Assembly (NCBI RefSeq): GCF_003261175.1 | Contig: NZ_QLNP01000095.1 | Coordinates: 1 to 64,000 of the forward strand | Reading direction: 5' to 3' | Length of the DNA: 64,000 nucleotides | Origin: Arthrobacter globiformis | GTDB lineage: Bacteria; Actinomycetota; Actinomycetes; Actinomycetales; Micrococcaceae | In this document: positions 1 through 8,302 of the stretch, in pieces | Layout: each line of letters opens with the position of its first letter | Numbering within the stretch: position 1 is the first letter of the stretch | Position numbers and translations under genes: made by a program | The notes under the pieces: model-generated | Database searches by the model: none | The model's input: only the letters and a program-made list of their open reading frames with translations | What the model was told of the DNA's origin: nothing

Positions 1-1458
1 CTGCAGGTGCTCGCCGCGGGCGCGGTGGACCGGGCCCGCACCGCAGCGGTCACCGCCGCAGCATCACCCCTCGTCCCCGTCACGGCCGCTGAAGCGGGCC
101 CGGGTCCGGGCGATGACGGCTCCCGGAACACCGTGGAGTTCCTCCGGGGCAGGCTGCGGATCAGCTCCGCCGAAGCCCGCCGCCGGATCGGGCTGGCCGA
201 CTCTGTCCTGCCCAGGGCAGGGTTCGGCGGGCAACAGCTCCCCCCGAGGTACCAAGGAGTTGCCGCCGCGGTCAGCACCGCCCAGATCAGCTCCCGCGCC
301 GCAACCACCATCACCCTGGCCCTGGACCGGGCGCAGCATTTCACCACCCCGGACCACACCGCCGTGATGGAACACGACCTGACCCAAGCCGCCGTCGAAA
401 ACGACGCCGACTTCCTCACCCGCGTCGCCAAACACTGGGCCGAAGCCATCGACCAGGACGGGACCGAACCCTCCGAAGCGGCCCTCCGGCAAATCCAGGG
501 CGCGTTCATCCGCCGCCCCAAACACGGCCTGCAGCACCTGGAAATTTTCGCCACCACCGAACAGTTCGAAACGCTCACCACCGCCATGAACACCGCCACC
601 AACCCCCGCACCCCGGCCCCTGCAAAAGGCAACGGCAACGACGGGAACGGCGCCGACGGACCAGGCAGTGACGGACCAAGCAGTGGGGCGGGGAACGCTG
701 AATCGGCCAGCCTTGACGGTTGGGACACCGAGGGTGTCCCGGAGGTCTCCCTGGATCACCGCTCACAGGGGCAGATGCGGCTCGACGGGCTCGTCGGCGC
801 CGTCCAGACCGTCCTTACCACCGACATCCTGCCCGCCAACGGCGGACACCGGCCCCAGATCCTGGCCACCATCAACTACCGCGACCTCCTCGCCGACCTT
901 CGGAAGCGACAAGACGCACAATGGGCCCAAGACTCACAGGGGGACCAGGGCACCCAGTGGGACCAGGGCACCGAGGGCCCGCAGCCGGCCTACACCGGCC
1001 GGACCAACGCCGGGAGCACCGGCGGCACCGCACTGTTCGCCTTCTCCGGGCCGGTGAACCCGGCCACGATCCGCAAAATTGCCTGCGACGCCGACATCAT
1101 CCCCGTCGTCCTCGGCAGCCAGGGCCGGATCCTGGACATCGGCCGCGCCTCACGCGTCTTCCCGCCCCACATCCGCAAGGCCATCATGGCCCGGGACCAA
1201 GGCTGTGCGTTCCCCGCCTGCACCATCCCGGCTGCGTGGTGCGAAGCCCACCACATCACCTACTGGTCACGCGGCGGAACCACTGGAACCGGCAACGGCG
1301 TCCTGCTCTGCAGCCACCACCACCACCTCATCCACAAAGAAAACTGGACCATCGAAGTCACCAACGAGGTGCCCTGGTTCAAACCCCCACCAGAACTCGA
1401 CCCCCACCGAAAACCCCGCCGCAACAACTACTTCCACTCACGCCCCCAACGGGAATGA
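1..1458 (+). CDS. DUF222/HNH endonuclease (13E12 repeat family), 5'-truncated
   Basis: The reading frame is open to the first base, so the true start lies upstream. The N-terminal half is the helical DUF222 region. The C-terminus (about residues 395-450) carries a typical HNH zinc-nuclease module with C-x4-C, then CEAHHI, then a CSHHHHLIH segment. Between them is a Gly/Asn/Asp/Ser-rich linker with short DNA duplications (655-684 and 941-976). Proteins of this family occur in many copies in Arthrobacter and mycobacteria; their role (selfish nuclease or repeat-associated) is not settled. Predicted cytoplasmic. The gene converges on the pentapeptide-repeat gene with about 70 bases between them. 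The family assignment is secure and the biological role is unknown. Confidence 0.9.
   Translation: MQVLAAGAVDRARTAAVTAAASPLVPVTAAEAGPGPGDDGSRNTVEFLRGRLRISSAEARRRIGLADSVLPRAGFGGQQLPPRYQGVAAAVSTAQISSRAATTITLALDRAQHFTTPDHTAVMEHDLTQAAVENDADFLTRVAKHWAEAIDQDGTEPSEAALRQIQGAFIRRPKHGLQHLEIFATTEQFETLTTAMNTATNPRTPAPAKGNGNDGNGADGPGSDGPSSGAGNAESASLDGWDTEGVPEVSLDHRSQGQMRLDGLVGAVQTVLTTDILPANGGHRPQILATINYRDLLADLRKRQDAQWAQDSQGDQGTQWDQGTEGPQPAYTGRTNAGSTGGTALFAFSGPVNPATIRKIACDADIIPVVLGSQGRILDIGRASRVFPPHIRKAIMARDQGCAFPACTIPAAWCEAHHITYWSRGGTTGTGNGVLLCSHHHHLIHKENWTIEVTNEVPWFKPPPELDPHRKPRRNNYFHSRPQRE
655..684 (+). repeat. Two 15-bp tandem repeats in the HNH gene linker
   Basis: Two adjacent 15-mers, GACGGACCAGGCAGT and GACGGACCAAGCAGT, differ at one base. 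They encode a DGPxS-type linker. A second in-frame pair of 18-bp repeats lies at 941-976. Both fall outside the conserved DUF222 and HNH parts. Confidence 0.8.
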
Positions 1459-1529
1459 TCGGGCCAAGCGGGTGGTACCGCTGCCCGACGGCGGTGAGGA
1501 CTTCCGGAGCGAGGACTACTCGGACCTCA

Positions 1530-2504
1530 TCACGCTGTCCACGTTTCACCGCGGTCCTGGTCCCCGTGCCAGTTCGCGGGGATTTCGAACCCGCCCGGCA
1601 GCCGTGTCTCAGAGTTGCCCCGCGCGCTGTTGAGCTGCGGCTGCGTCAGGTACAGGGCGCGGGACAGATCGGCGCCCTCCAGTCGCGCATCCCTTAGGTC
1701 TGCGCCCAGCAGGTCCACCGCCGTCAAATCAGTGCCGCGCAGGTCTGCCGCGATGAGGCAGGCGCCCCGAAGGTCGGCGCCGCAGAGCCGAAGCGTCCGG
1801 AGGTTCACGCCCGCCAGGTCCGCCGCCGGCTGCAGCCGTTCATCAAGCTCGTCGCCGGCGGCGAAGTAGGCGGCGCGGACTTCCTCGCTGACCTCTACCA
1901 GTACCTGCCGCACCCGCTGATGAAGTGTCCCGGAGTCGAGGGCGAGCAGTCCAGGCAGCGGTCCCTTCGCGGCGCTCCCGATGGCGAGCCGCAGCTCCTG
2001 CACCGCGGTGCCGGTCTCGGGGTCGAACGCTCGCTCCTCCGCCTCGGCCAAGTACCAGAGCATCTCGTGAAGCTGCCTCATGATCTTGAAGGCAGCGAAC
2101 ATTGCCGACCTGCCGTCCGGCTTATCGCGCCAGCTGACGCCGTCGAACAGCCCCTGCGACACGGCCTGGCCCGCGCCGAAGCAGTCGAAAACGGTGCAGC
2201 CGCGGAAGCCGCGCGGCCGCAGCCGGTCGTGGATGCCGCAGGAGAAGTCAGCGGCCAGGTTCGGGCACGGCGTGCCCGCCGGCTTGTCGAGGGCGAAGTC
2301 GGCCGAACGGGAAAATCCGAAAGCGGTGCAGCACAGCGCAAAACAGTTGCTGTAGTCGGGGTGCAGTTCGTCCCGGCCAGGAACGGCGGCCGGCTGCAGA
2401 AAAGATGTACGTGGAATGGATGTAGTGCCCAAGTGATCTCCCAAGAATGATGCGGATGTGTATGTCGCATGGGGAACTCGTCGTCGAGTTCCCTCGGCGG
2501 ACAC
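1530..2504 (-). CDS. Pentapeptide-repeat protein with Cys-rich (YkgJ-like) N-terminal domain
   Basis: The C-terminal third (about residues 228-300) is a run of A(D/N)LxG-type pentapeptides (ADLRG, TDLTA, ADLRD, ADLSR), which fold as a right-handed beta-helix. The N-terminal region carries a Cys pattern, NCFALCC, then PCPNL, SCGIHDRLRP, GC and DCFGAG, that resembles the CxxCC zinc/iron-chelating YkgJ family. The substrate is unknown; it is predicted to be soluble. The start is uncertain: GTG at 2504 is the longest, and TTG at 2432 has GGGAG five bases upstream and lies closer to the conserved part. A perfect 9-bp inverted repeat sits at the 5' end. Confidence 0.75.
   Translation of the reverse strand: MSAEGTRRRVPHATYTSASFLGDHLGTTSIPRTSFLQPAAVPGRDELHPDYSNCFALCCTAFGFSRSADFALDKPAGTPCPNLAADFSCGIHDRLRPRGFRGCTVFDCFGAGQAVSQGLFDGVSWRDKPDGRSAMFAAFKIMRQLHEMLWYLAEAEERAFDPETGTAVQELRLAIGSAAKGPLPGLLALDSGTLHQRVRQVLVEVSEEVRAAYFAAGDELDERLQPAADLAGVNLRTLRLCGADLRGACLIAADLRGTDLTAVDLLGADLRDARLEGADLSRALYLTQPQLNSARGNSETRLPGGFEIPANWHGDQDRGETWTA
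2472..2493. repeat. Perfect inverted repeat GGGAACTCG-4-CGAGTTCCC
   Basis: Nine-bp arms (2472-2480 and 2485-2493) are separated by TCGT. It lies just inside the longest reading of the pentapeptide-repeat gene and upstream of its TTG alternative. It could therefore be an operator or a leader hairpin if translation starts at 2432. Confidence 0.6.
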
Positions 2505-2740
2505 ACCGGATCACCGCTCCGGAAAGGAAAGCGGGAGCATTGCCGCGAGAGGGCAGCTGCTGTGAGCTAGAGAGAAGAATGAAGAATCACTGGCTTCAGA
2601 ATACCTGCATGGCGCCAGGCTGGATGCAGGGCAATCGGCGCTGATCAGCCTGGTAGTAATCCTTCGCTTCCGTAGCTAAGCTCTCTCCGCTGTGACAGCT
2701 GTATCCGCAAACCCGATCAGCCGCACCCGAGGAGAGCACC

Positions 2741-3319
2741 ATGAGCGCTACCTACACCTTTGACGTCTTTTCCAGCCTCGATGGCTTCGGCTCCGCCAGC
2801 GGCAACTGGGGCGGCTACTGGGGCAAGCAGGGCCCAGAACTGCTCGAGCACCGCTTCGCCTTGTATGGCGGGGAGCAGCGGATGGTTTTGGGGGCCAACA
2901 CGTATCGGGCGTTCGCGCAGATGCTGGCGTCAAGCACTGAGGAGTCCGACGTCCGTGACCCCTGGGTTACGCGGATGCGGAACCTGCCTGCAACGGTGGT
3001 GTCGAGCACGCTGAAAGTACCGCTCGACTGGCCCGACGCTACGCTCGTGAGCGGCGACGCCGTCGACGTTGTCGTGCGGCTCAAGGAGGAGTCTGAAGTG
3101 CCGCTGCGCTCACACGGCAGCCTGTCGATGAACCGGGCGCTGATGGCCGCCGGCCTGGTAGACCGCGTCCAAGTGACGATGTTCCCTGTGATCACCGGTC
3201 AGACCGGAGAGGAGCCGATCTTCCAGGGTGCCGCCGACTTCGATCTCGAGCTGATCGAGAGCCGGACGCTCGACGGCCGCACCCAGGAGCTCATCTACCG
3301 GCCAACCCTTCACGTCTAA
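2741..3319 (+). CDS. Dihydrofolate reductase (RibD C-terminal) family protein
   Basis: The 192-residue protein is the length of single-domain RibD_C/DHFR-like reductases. It opens with a beta strand and a SSLDGF motif and contains the GANTY segment, then SLSMNRALMAAGLVDRV near residues 127-142, the helix that carries the nucleotide-binding region in this family. These enzymes reduce pterin- or pyrimidine-like substrates with NADPH, but the substrate is rarely known. The ATG follows GAGGAG with ideal spacing. It is a single gene with its own leader, ending six bases before the convergent YbaK gene. Confidence 0.8.
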   Translation: MSATYTFDVFSSLDGFGSASGNWGGYWGKQGPELLEHRFALYGGEQRMVLGANTYRAFAQMLASSTEESDVRDPWVTRMRNLPATVVSSTLKVPLDWPDATLVSGDAVDVVVRLKEESEVPLRSHGSLSMNRALMAAGLVDRVQVTMFPVITGQTGEEPIFQGAADFDLELIESRTLDGRTQELIYRPTLHV

Positions 3320-3324
3320 GGCCC

Positions 3325-3792
3325 CTACCGCACCCGCAACGCGTGGGCGTCCGTGATGCGCTGCAGCTCGTTGTAGCTGATGGAGAACATCGAATGGTGG
3401 TCGCCGGCCCCGGCCCAGAGCGTTGAGTGCTCTTCGAGTGAGGCATCCAGCAGCGTGCGGATCTTGGCCGGGTGGCCTAGCGGTGCAACCCCGCCCACTT
3501 CCTGGCCCGTGTGGCGCAGGACGAAGTCAGGCGCGGCACGGCGGATCCGTCCGGTGCCCAGCTGGGAGGCGACAAGGCGCACGTCCACTTTCGCGGCGCC
3601 GCTGGCGAGGATCAGCAGGGGAGTTCCGTCCACTTCGAACACCAGGCTGTTGGTGATCGCCGCAACGTCGCAGCCAAGCGCATCAGCCGCGGCGGCCGCC
3701 GTCGGAACGGCGCCGGCAAGAACCGTCACTGTGTCGCGGGCTCCGGCTGCGGTCAGGGCGCGGCGCACGTTGGCCACCGGATCGGTAAGCAT
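3325..3792 (-). CDS. YbaK/EbsC-family aminoacyl-tRNA deacylase-like protein
   Basis: A 155-residue YbaK/ProX-like protein. The core reads TNSLVFEVDGTPLLILASGAAKVD, with the Lys conserved in the family, followed by a GGVAPLGHP loop. Relatives hydrolyse mis-charged tRNA such as Cys-tRNA(Pro) in the cytoplasm. I chose the ATG at 3792 because AGGAG lies seven bases upstream; a longer reading would run into the SURF1 gene. The start is only 16 bases after the SURF1 stop, so the gene is probably the last in the leftward DUF3099-SURF1 unit. Confidence 0.8.
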   Translation of the reverse strand: MLTDPVANVRRALTAAGARDTVTVLAGAVPTAAAAADALGCDVAAITNSLVFEVDGTPLLILASGAAKVDVRLVASQLGTGRIRRAAPDFVLRHTGQEVGGVAPLGHPAKIRTLLDASLEEHSTLWAGAGDHHSMFSISYNELQRITDAHALRVR

Positions 3793-3808
3793 GTCCGTGC
3801 TCCTGCCG

Positions 3809-4681
3809 TCAGTAGCCCTGGGCATCCAGGATCGCGTCTTCCTCTTCCTCCGCCGTCGGGCGCTTGCGCTTCCGGGGCGCCGGCGGACGACGGCGGGCTC
3901 CCACGGCCACGGCGGCAGGCTCGCCCTCCGACATCCCGGCATCCTCCGCATCCATGGCGGCGTTCCGCGCCTGCTGCCGGGCTGCATAACCGAAGCCCAC
4001 AAACATGAGGACGCCAAAGGCGAACCACTGCAGCGAGTAGGACAGGTGCGTCCCTTCGTCCACAGAGGGCATGGGGAACGGTTGCGGCATGTCCGCCACC
4101 GGCGGCGTTTCCGACGCGAGCTGCCCATAGGCGCCGGTAAGGAGCGGGGAGCCCAGCTCGGCGGAGTAGGCCGGAAGGTCAATGGAGGCGAGCTGGCCCT
4201 CCGGGGCACCGCGCTGCAGCGTGGGTTCGCTGTGCTTGAGCCGCACCACTGCCGTGATCTGCCCGGACGGCGGCGCCGGAATGGAGTCCGGCCGGCCAGG
4301 GGTCTTGTTGCCGATCGGCAACCAGCCGCGGTCAATCACCACGGTCTCGCCCGAAACAAGCTTGAACGGCACCACCACCTCGTAGCCGGGCTGGCCGTTG
4401 AGCGGGCGGTTGCGCACGATCCGCTGCCCGTCGACGTCGTACGTGCCCTGGAGCTTGACCTGGGTCCATTCCCGCGACGGGTCCAGCTGATTGAACTCGT
4501 TGCGCGCCTGATCAAACGTGATGGGAGTTGCCGAGTAGTTGGACGTGACCCGCTGGATTTCGGCCAGGGTCTCGGCCCGGCGGTCCATCTGCCAGCGGCC
4601 AAGGAAGACGCAGCCGGTGGCGAAGATCGCGGCCAGCAGGAGGTAGCCCAGCCACTTGCTGGAAAACAGGAACTTGTACAT
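3809..4681 (-). CDS. SURF1 family cytochrome oxidase biogenesis protein
   Basis: The 290-residue protein has the SURF1 plan: an N-terminal membrane helix (about residues 9-28) followed by GRWQMDRR, a long extracytoplasmic domain with RNRPLNGQPGYEVVVPF and IDRGWLP, and a second helix near residues 217-236. SURF1 proteins help insert heme a into aa3-type cytochrome c oxidase. The C-terminus adds a charged Arg/Lys/Glu-rich cytoplasmic tail of about 45 residues. Its ATG directly abuts the stop codon of the upstream small gene, which points to coupled translation. Confidence 0.9.
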   Translation of the reverse strand: MYKFLFSSKWLGYLLLAAIFATGCVFLGRWQMDRRAETLAEIQRVTSNYSATPITFDQARNEFNQLDPSREWTQVKLQGTYDVDGQRIVRNRPLNGQPGYEVVVPFKLVSGETVVIDRGWLPIGNKTPGRPDSIPAPPSGQITAVVRLKHSEPTLQRGAPEGQLASIDLPAYSAELGSPLLTGAYGQLASETPPVADMPQPFPMPSVDEGTHLSYSLQWFAFGVLMFVGFGYAARQQARNAAMDAEDAGMSEGEPAAVAVGARRRPPAPRKRKRPTAEEEEDAILDAQGY

Positions 4682-4942
4682 TCAGCCGTTCCCGCCGGTC
4701 TCTGCGGCCTCGAGCGGCACGGTTTCCTTCCAGAGTCCGCGCGTCTGCAGGTAGTCCTCCAGCCATGCCTTGTGCTCGCCGCACGCCAGCCACACCTTGC
4801 GGCGCTCCGGCGTGTGGATCTTGGGATTGTTCCAGAGCAGCTGCCAGGACGCGTCGGCCCGGCAGGCTTTACGCGAGCAGGTGGCCGAGGATGCCGGGCC
4901 GGCAAGATCGCCGCTGCCGCAACCCAGGTTGAAAATGTTCAT
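4682..4942 (-). CDS. Small Cys-containing protein of unknown function between DUF3099 and SURF1 genes
   Basis: This 86-residue protein contains C-x3-C early, then WQLLWNNPKIHTPERRK and WLACGEHKAWLEDYLQTRG. Similar short proteins next to SURF1 are common in actinobacteria and, as I recall, sometimes carry an unsupported acetone carboxylase label. The Cys and His residues could bind a metal, which would fit a role near cytochrome oxidase assembly, but this is inference. The start ATGA overlaps the DUF3099 stop by four bases, and the stop abuts the SURF1 ATG. Confidence 0.75.
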   Translation of the reverse strand: MNIFNLGCGSGDLAGPASSATCSRKACRADASWQLLWNNPKIHTPERRKVWLACGEHKAWLEDYLQTRGLWKETVPLEAAETGGNG

Positions 4943-5418
4943 GAAGCTTTCTGTCCCCGGCCGTCGTCGTCTTCTTGTTCGTCTTCTTCGTCATTGGTGA
5001 TGAGTTCGCCTTGGAGCACCGTCGGTTCATCCTCCGTGTCGGAGCTTTCCGCAGGTTCGGATTCCTCGGCCGCCCCCAGCTCCGCGTACGGCGCGTAGTC
5101 GAGCAGTGCGTCGCTGTGGATCTCCGCCTTGTCTGAACCGTTGGCGATCACCACCGCGACCCATGGCAGGAAGACCGCGCCAGCAACGGCAACCAGCTTG
5201 AACCAGCCGTCCACCACGAAGATCAGGATCAGGCACACCATGCGGATGGCCATGGCGAGGGCGTACTTGATCATGCGCTCCCGCATGTCTTCGGAATGCG
5301 CTGCGGCGGCGTCCGTGATGCTGATTACTTCCGGATTACCGGAGGTGGCATCACGCCTCCCGGGCAACTGCTGACCGGGCTGAGGTTCAGATGTCACGAC
5401 TGTTTGATCACGCTCCAA
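4939..5418 (-). CDS. DUF3099 membrane protein
   Basis: The 159-residue protein has two adjacent membrane helices (about residues 50-90, RMVCLILIFVVDGWF and LVAVAGAVFLPWVAVVIA). They are preceded by the ISITDAAAAHSEDMRERM segment typical of DUF3099. The C-terminal 60 residues are strongly acidic and low in complexity. The function is unknown. It is the first gene of a tight four-gene unit with the small protein, SURF1 and YbaK. The start may be TTG at 5418 or GTG at 5397; neither has a strong ribosome site. Confidence 0.8.
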   Translation of the reverse strand: MERDQTVVTSEPQPGQQLPGRRDATSGNPEVISITDAAAAHSEDMRERMIKYALAMAIRMVCLILIFVVDGWFKLVAVAGAVFLPWVAVVIANGSDKAEIHSDALLDYAPYAELGAAEESEPAESSDTEDEPTVLQGELITNDEEDEQEDDDGRGQKAS

Positions 5419-5470
5419 TGGCTACCCCAATTCTCTCACCATCCACAGGAGGCTCCCAATCGGGCGATAA

Positions 5471-6262
<792 letters not shown>

Positions 6263-6333
6263 GCACCAGGCCGGCCCGGGACCTCAGGCCCGGGGCATCA
6301 GGGAAACTTCCGCTCACGGTTGGCCGCCGGCTT

Positions 6334-6354
6334 CTTTGTCGCGTTCCGACAAAG
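6334..6354. repeat. Inverted repeat CTTTGTCG-5-CGACAAAG between the two SDR genes
   Basis: Eight-bp perfect arms (6334-6341 and 6347-6354) with a five-base loop lie in the 183-base gap after fabG. It is not followed by a T tract, so an operator for the downstream SDR is as likely as a terminator. Confidence 0.5.
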
Positions 6355-6445
6355 GAAACCGGTGCGGGCGCTGGCATGATGGACTTCAGGCCATCAGCAA
6401 TTAGACGTTTTGAACAAAGTTATAGCTTTAGACAAGGGAGCCCAC

Positions 6446-7198
6446 ATGGGACAGCTGGACAACAAGACAGCCATCGTCACCGGTTCTTCGCGCGGCATCG
6501 GCGCCGAAGTTGCCAAGATCCTCGCCGGCGAGGGTGCCGCCGTCGTCGTTAACTACCGCCAGAAGGCGCCGCGCGCCAACAAGGTGGTGGCCGGGATTGA
6601 GGCCGACGGCGGCCGTGCCGTCGCCGTGGGCGCCGACCTGACCAGCATCGAAGGTGTGCAGGCGCTGGCCAGCGCTGCCATGGAAAACTTCGGTTCGCTG
6701 GACGTCCTGGTCCTCAATGCCTCGGGCGGCATGGAATCCGGCATGGAAGAGGACTACGCCCTCAAGCTGAACCGTGACGCACAGGTCAACATGCTCAACG
6801 CCGCCGCGCCCCTCATGAAGGAGGGTTCCCGCGTGGTGTTCGTGACCAGCCACCAGGCGCACTTCATCAACTCGGTCCCCACCATGCCCGAGTACGAGCC
6901 CGTGGCCCGCAGCAAGCGCGCCGGCGAGGACGCCCTGCGCGAGCTCCTGCCGAACCTGGCGGACAAGGGCATCTCCCTGGTGGTCGTGTCCGGCGACATG
7001 ATCGAGGGCACCGTGACCGCCACGCTGCTGGACCGCTCCAACCCGGGCGCCATCGAGGCCCGCCGCGCCGAGGCCGGCAAGCTGTACTCCGTGGAGGAAT
7101 TTGCCGCAGTGGTTGCCAGCATGGCCACCGCCGACGTCGAATCCGGCCACACGGAATACGCCGGCGGCGCGGACTACTTCGGCAAGAGCGCCGAATAG
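6446..7198 (+). CDS. SDR oxidoreductase with Tyr-x6-Lys active site (possible FabL-like enoyl-ACP reductase)
   Basis: The 250-residue SDR starts with TGSSRGIG (residues 12-19) and has the NASGG segment at residue 91. The Ser is at about residue 135. The Tyr and Lys are separated by six residues (Tyr150, Lys157) instead of the usual three. Tyr-x6-Lys is the hallmark of enoyl-ACP reductases of the FabI/InhA and FabL types, and FabL keeps the classical TGSSRG loop as seen here. Its place after fabG fits fatty-acid synthesis. The C-terminus lacks the usual DGG motif and reads AGGADYFGK. ATG chosen at 6446 with AAGGGAG upstream. SDR membership is certain; the substrate is inferred. Confidence 0.85.
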   Translation: MGQLDNKTAIVTGSSRGIGAEVAKILAGEGAAVVVNYRQKAPRANKVVAGIEADGGRAVAVGADLTSIEGVQALASAAMENFGSLDVLVLNASGGMESGMEEDYALKLNRDAQVNMLNAAAPLMKEGSRVVFVTSHQAHFINSVPTMPEYEPVARSKRAGEDALRELLPNLADKGISLVVVSGDMIEGTVTATLLDRSNPGAIEARRAEAGKLYSVEEFAAVVASMATADVESGHTEYAGGADYFGKSAE

Positions 7199-7236
7199 TC
7201 GCTGCCCGCGCGGGTTTCCCGACGCGGGTCCCTGCA

Positions 7237-7268
7237 CGAAGGCCCGGCGCACCAGCGCCGGGCCTTCG
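7237..7268 (+). terminator. Strong hairpin terminator
   Basis: A perfect 14-bp GC-rich stem, CGAAGGCCCGGCGC paired with its complement around an ACCA loop, lies 38 bases after the SDR stop. There is no long T tract, which is common in high-GC actinobacteria. Confidence 0.85.
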
Positions 7269-7343
7269 CTGTCTCCTAACCGACGCGGAAATCAGGTCCC
7301 GTAGGCGTTGTCCGGGCGGCCCGGGGCGCCTAGGGTCATAGCC

Positions 7344-8201
7344 ATGGCGGAGGACGCAGCAGTACCGAAGAGGAGTTATCCGGCCGGCGTGCCGTGCTGG
7401 GTGGACTGCCAGCAGCCCGACGTGGAAGCAGCCAAGAAGTTCTACGGGGGACTGCTGGGGTGGGAGTTCGACGCCCGTACGGCGCCGTCCGGGGACACCG
7501 GCAGTTACCTGATTGCCCGGCTCGGCGGCCAGGAGACTGGCGCCATCACGGACTTGGGCCCCGGGCCCCACGGCGTCCCGGCCTGGAGCACGTACATCGC
7601 GGTCGACGACGCGGACGCCGCGGTGCGGCACCTGCTGTCAGCCGGCGCAACCCTGAAATCAGCCCCTGCCGACACGGGAGTTGGAGGCGTGCGGGCCTCG
7701 CTGGCCGATCCTGAGGGCGCGGAGTTCCGCATCTGGCAGGCCGGGGAGCGGCCGGGCGCCCAGGCGGTCAACCTCCCGGGCGGCTGGAACTTCAGCGACC
7801 TCCACACAGCGGACACGGATGGCGCCGCGGACTTCTACGCCCGGGCCTTCGGCTGGGAGTTCGACCGCCTCGACTTCGGCATCATGATCCGCCGCCCCGG
7901 CTACGGCGACCATCTGGAGGCCACCATCGACCCCGATATCCGGGCCCGGCAGTCCGGGGACATGGTTCCCGCCGGCTTCGAAGACGCCGTGGGCTGGGTG
8001 GCACCGGCCGCCGCGGGGGAGCGGCCGCACTGGCACGTCACCTTCACCGTGGCGGACCGGGACCGGGCGGTCCAGGAAGCGGAGCGCCTTGGCGGCCAGG
8101 TCTTGGGACAGGATGACACCGAGTGGACACGGACCGCCCTGATCCGTGACCCCGGCGGGGCTGTGTTCACCGCAAGCCAGTTCACGCCGCCGTCGGGCTA
8201 G
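7344..8201 (+). CDS. VOC/glyoxalase-fold protein with two tandem domains
   Basis: The 285-residue protein is built from two repeats of the glyoxalase/bleomycin-resistance fold. Each opens with a similar phrase: PCWVDCQQPDVEAAKKFYGGLLGW near residue 13, and WNFSDLHTADTDGAADFYARAFGW near residue 140. Each ends with a DPxGAxF strand. It resembles the Cfp30B (27-kDa antigen) type of Actinobacteria. Metal ligands expected of true glyoxalases are not obvious. The ATG at 7344 was chosen because the first domain starts just after it. Confidence 0.85.
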   Translation: MAEDAAVPKRSYPAGVPCWVDCQQPDVEAAKKFYGGLLGWEFDARTAPSGDTGSYLIARLGGQETGAITDLGPGPHGVPAWSTYIAVDDADAAVRHLLSAGATLKSAPADTGVGGVRASLADPEGAEFRIWQAGERPGAQAVNLPGGWNFSDLHTADTDGAADFYARAFGWEFDRLDFGIMIRRPGYGDHLEATIDPDIRARQSGDMVPAGFEDAVGWVAPAAAGERPHWHVTFTVADRDRAVQEAERLGGQVLGQDDTEWTRTALIRDPGGAVFTASQFTPPSG

Positions 8202-8302
8202 TTTTGATTCTCCGGCTGGGTCCGGATCGCGTGGCACAGTGTGGTGCTGTCGGCCGGCCAGGGATCTGGATCGCTCCGTTAATCCGAGAGTACGCTGTGG
8301 CT

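Noticed and set aside
2447-2644. 65-codon plus-strand frame between the pentapeptide and DHFR-like genes
   Set aside because: No ribosome site, overlaps the inverted repeat and the pentapeptide gene start, and the sequence is not family-like.
3380-5098. 572-codon plus-strand open frame
   Set aside because: Antisense to YbaK, SURF1 and the small gene, all of which have clear family motifs; composition is Arg/Ala/Gly-rich and not protein-like.
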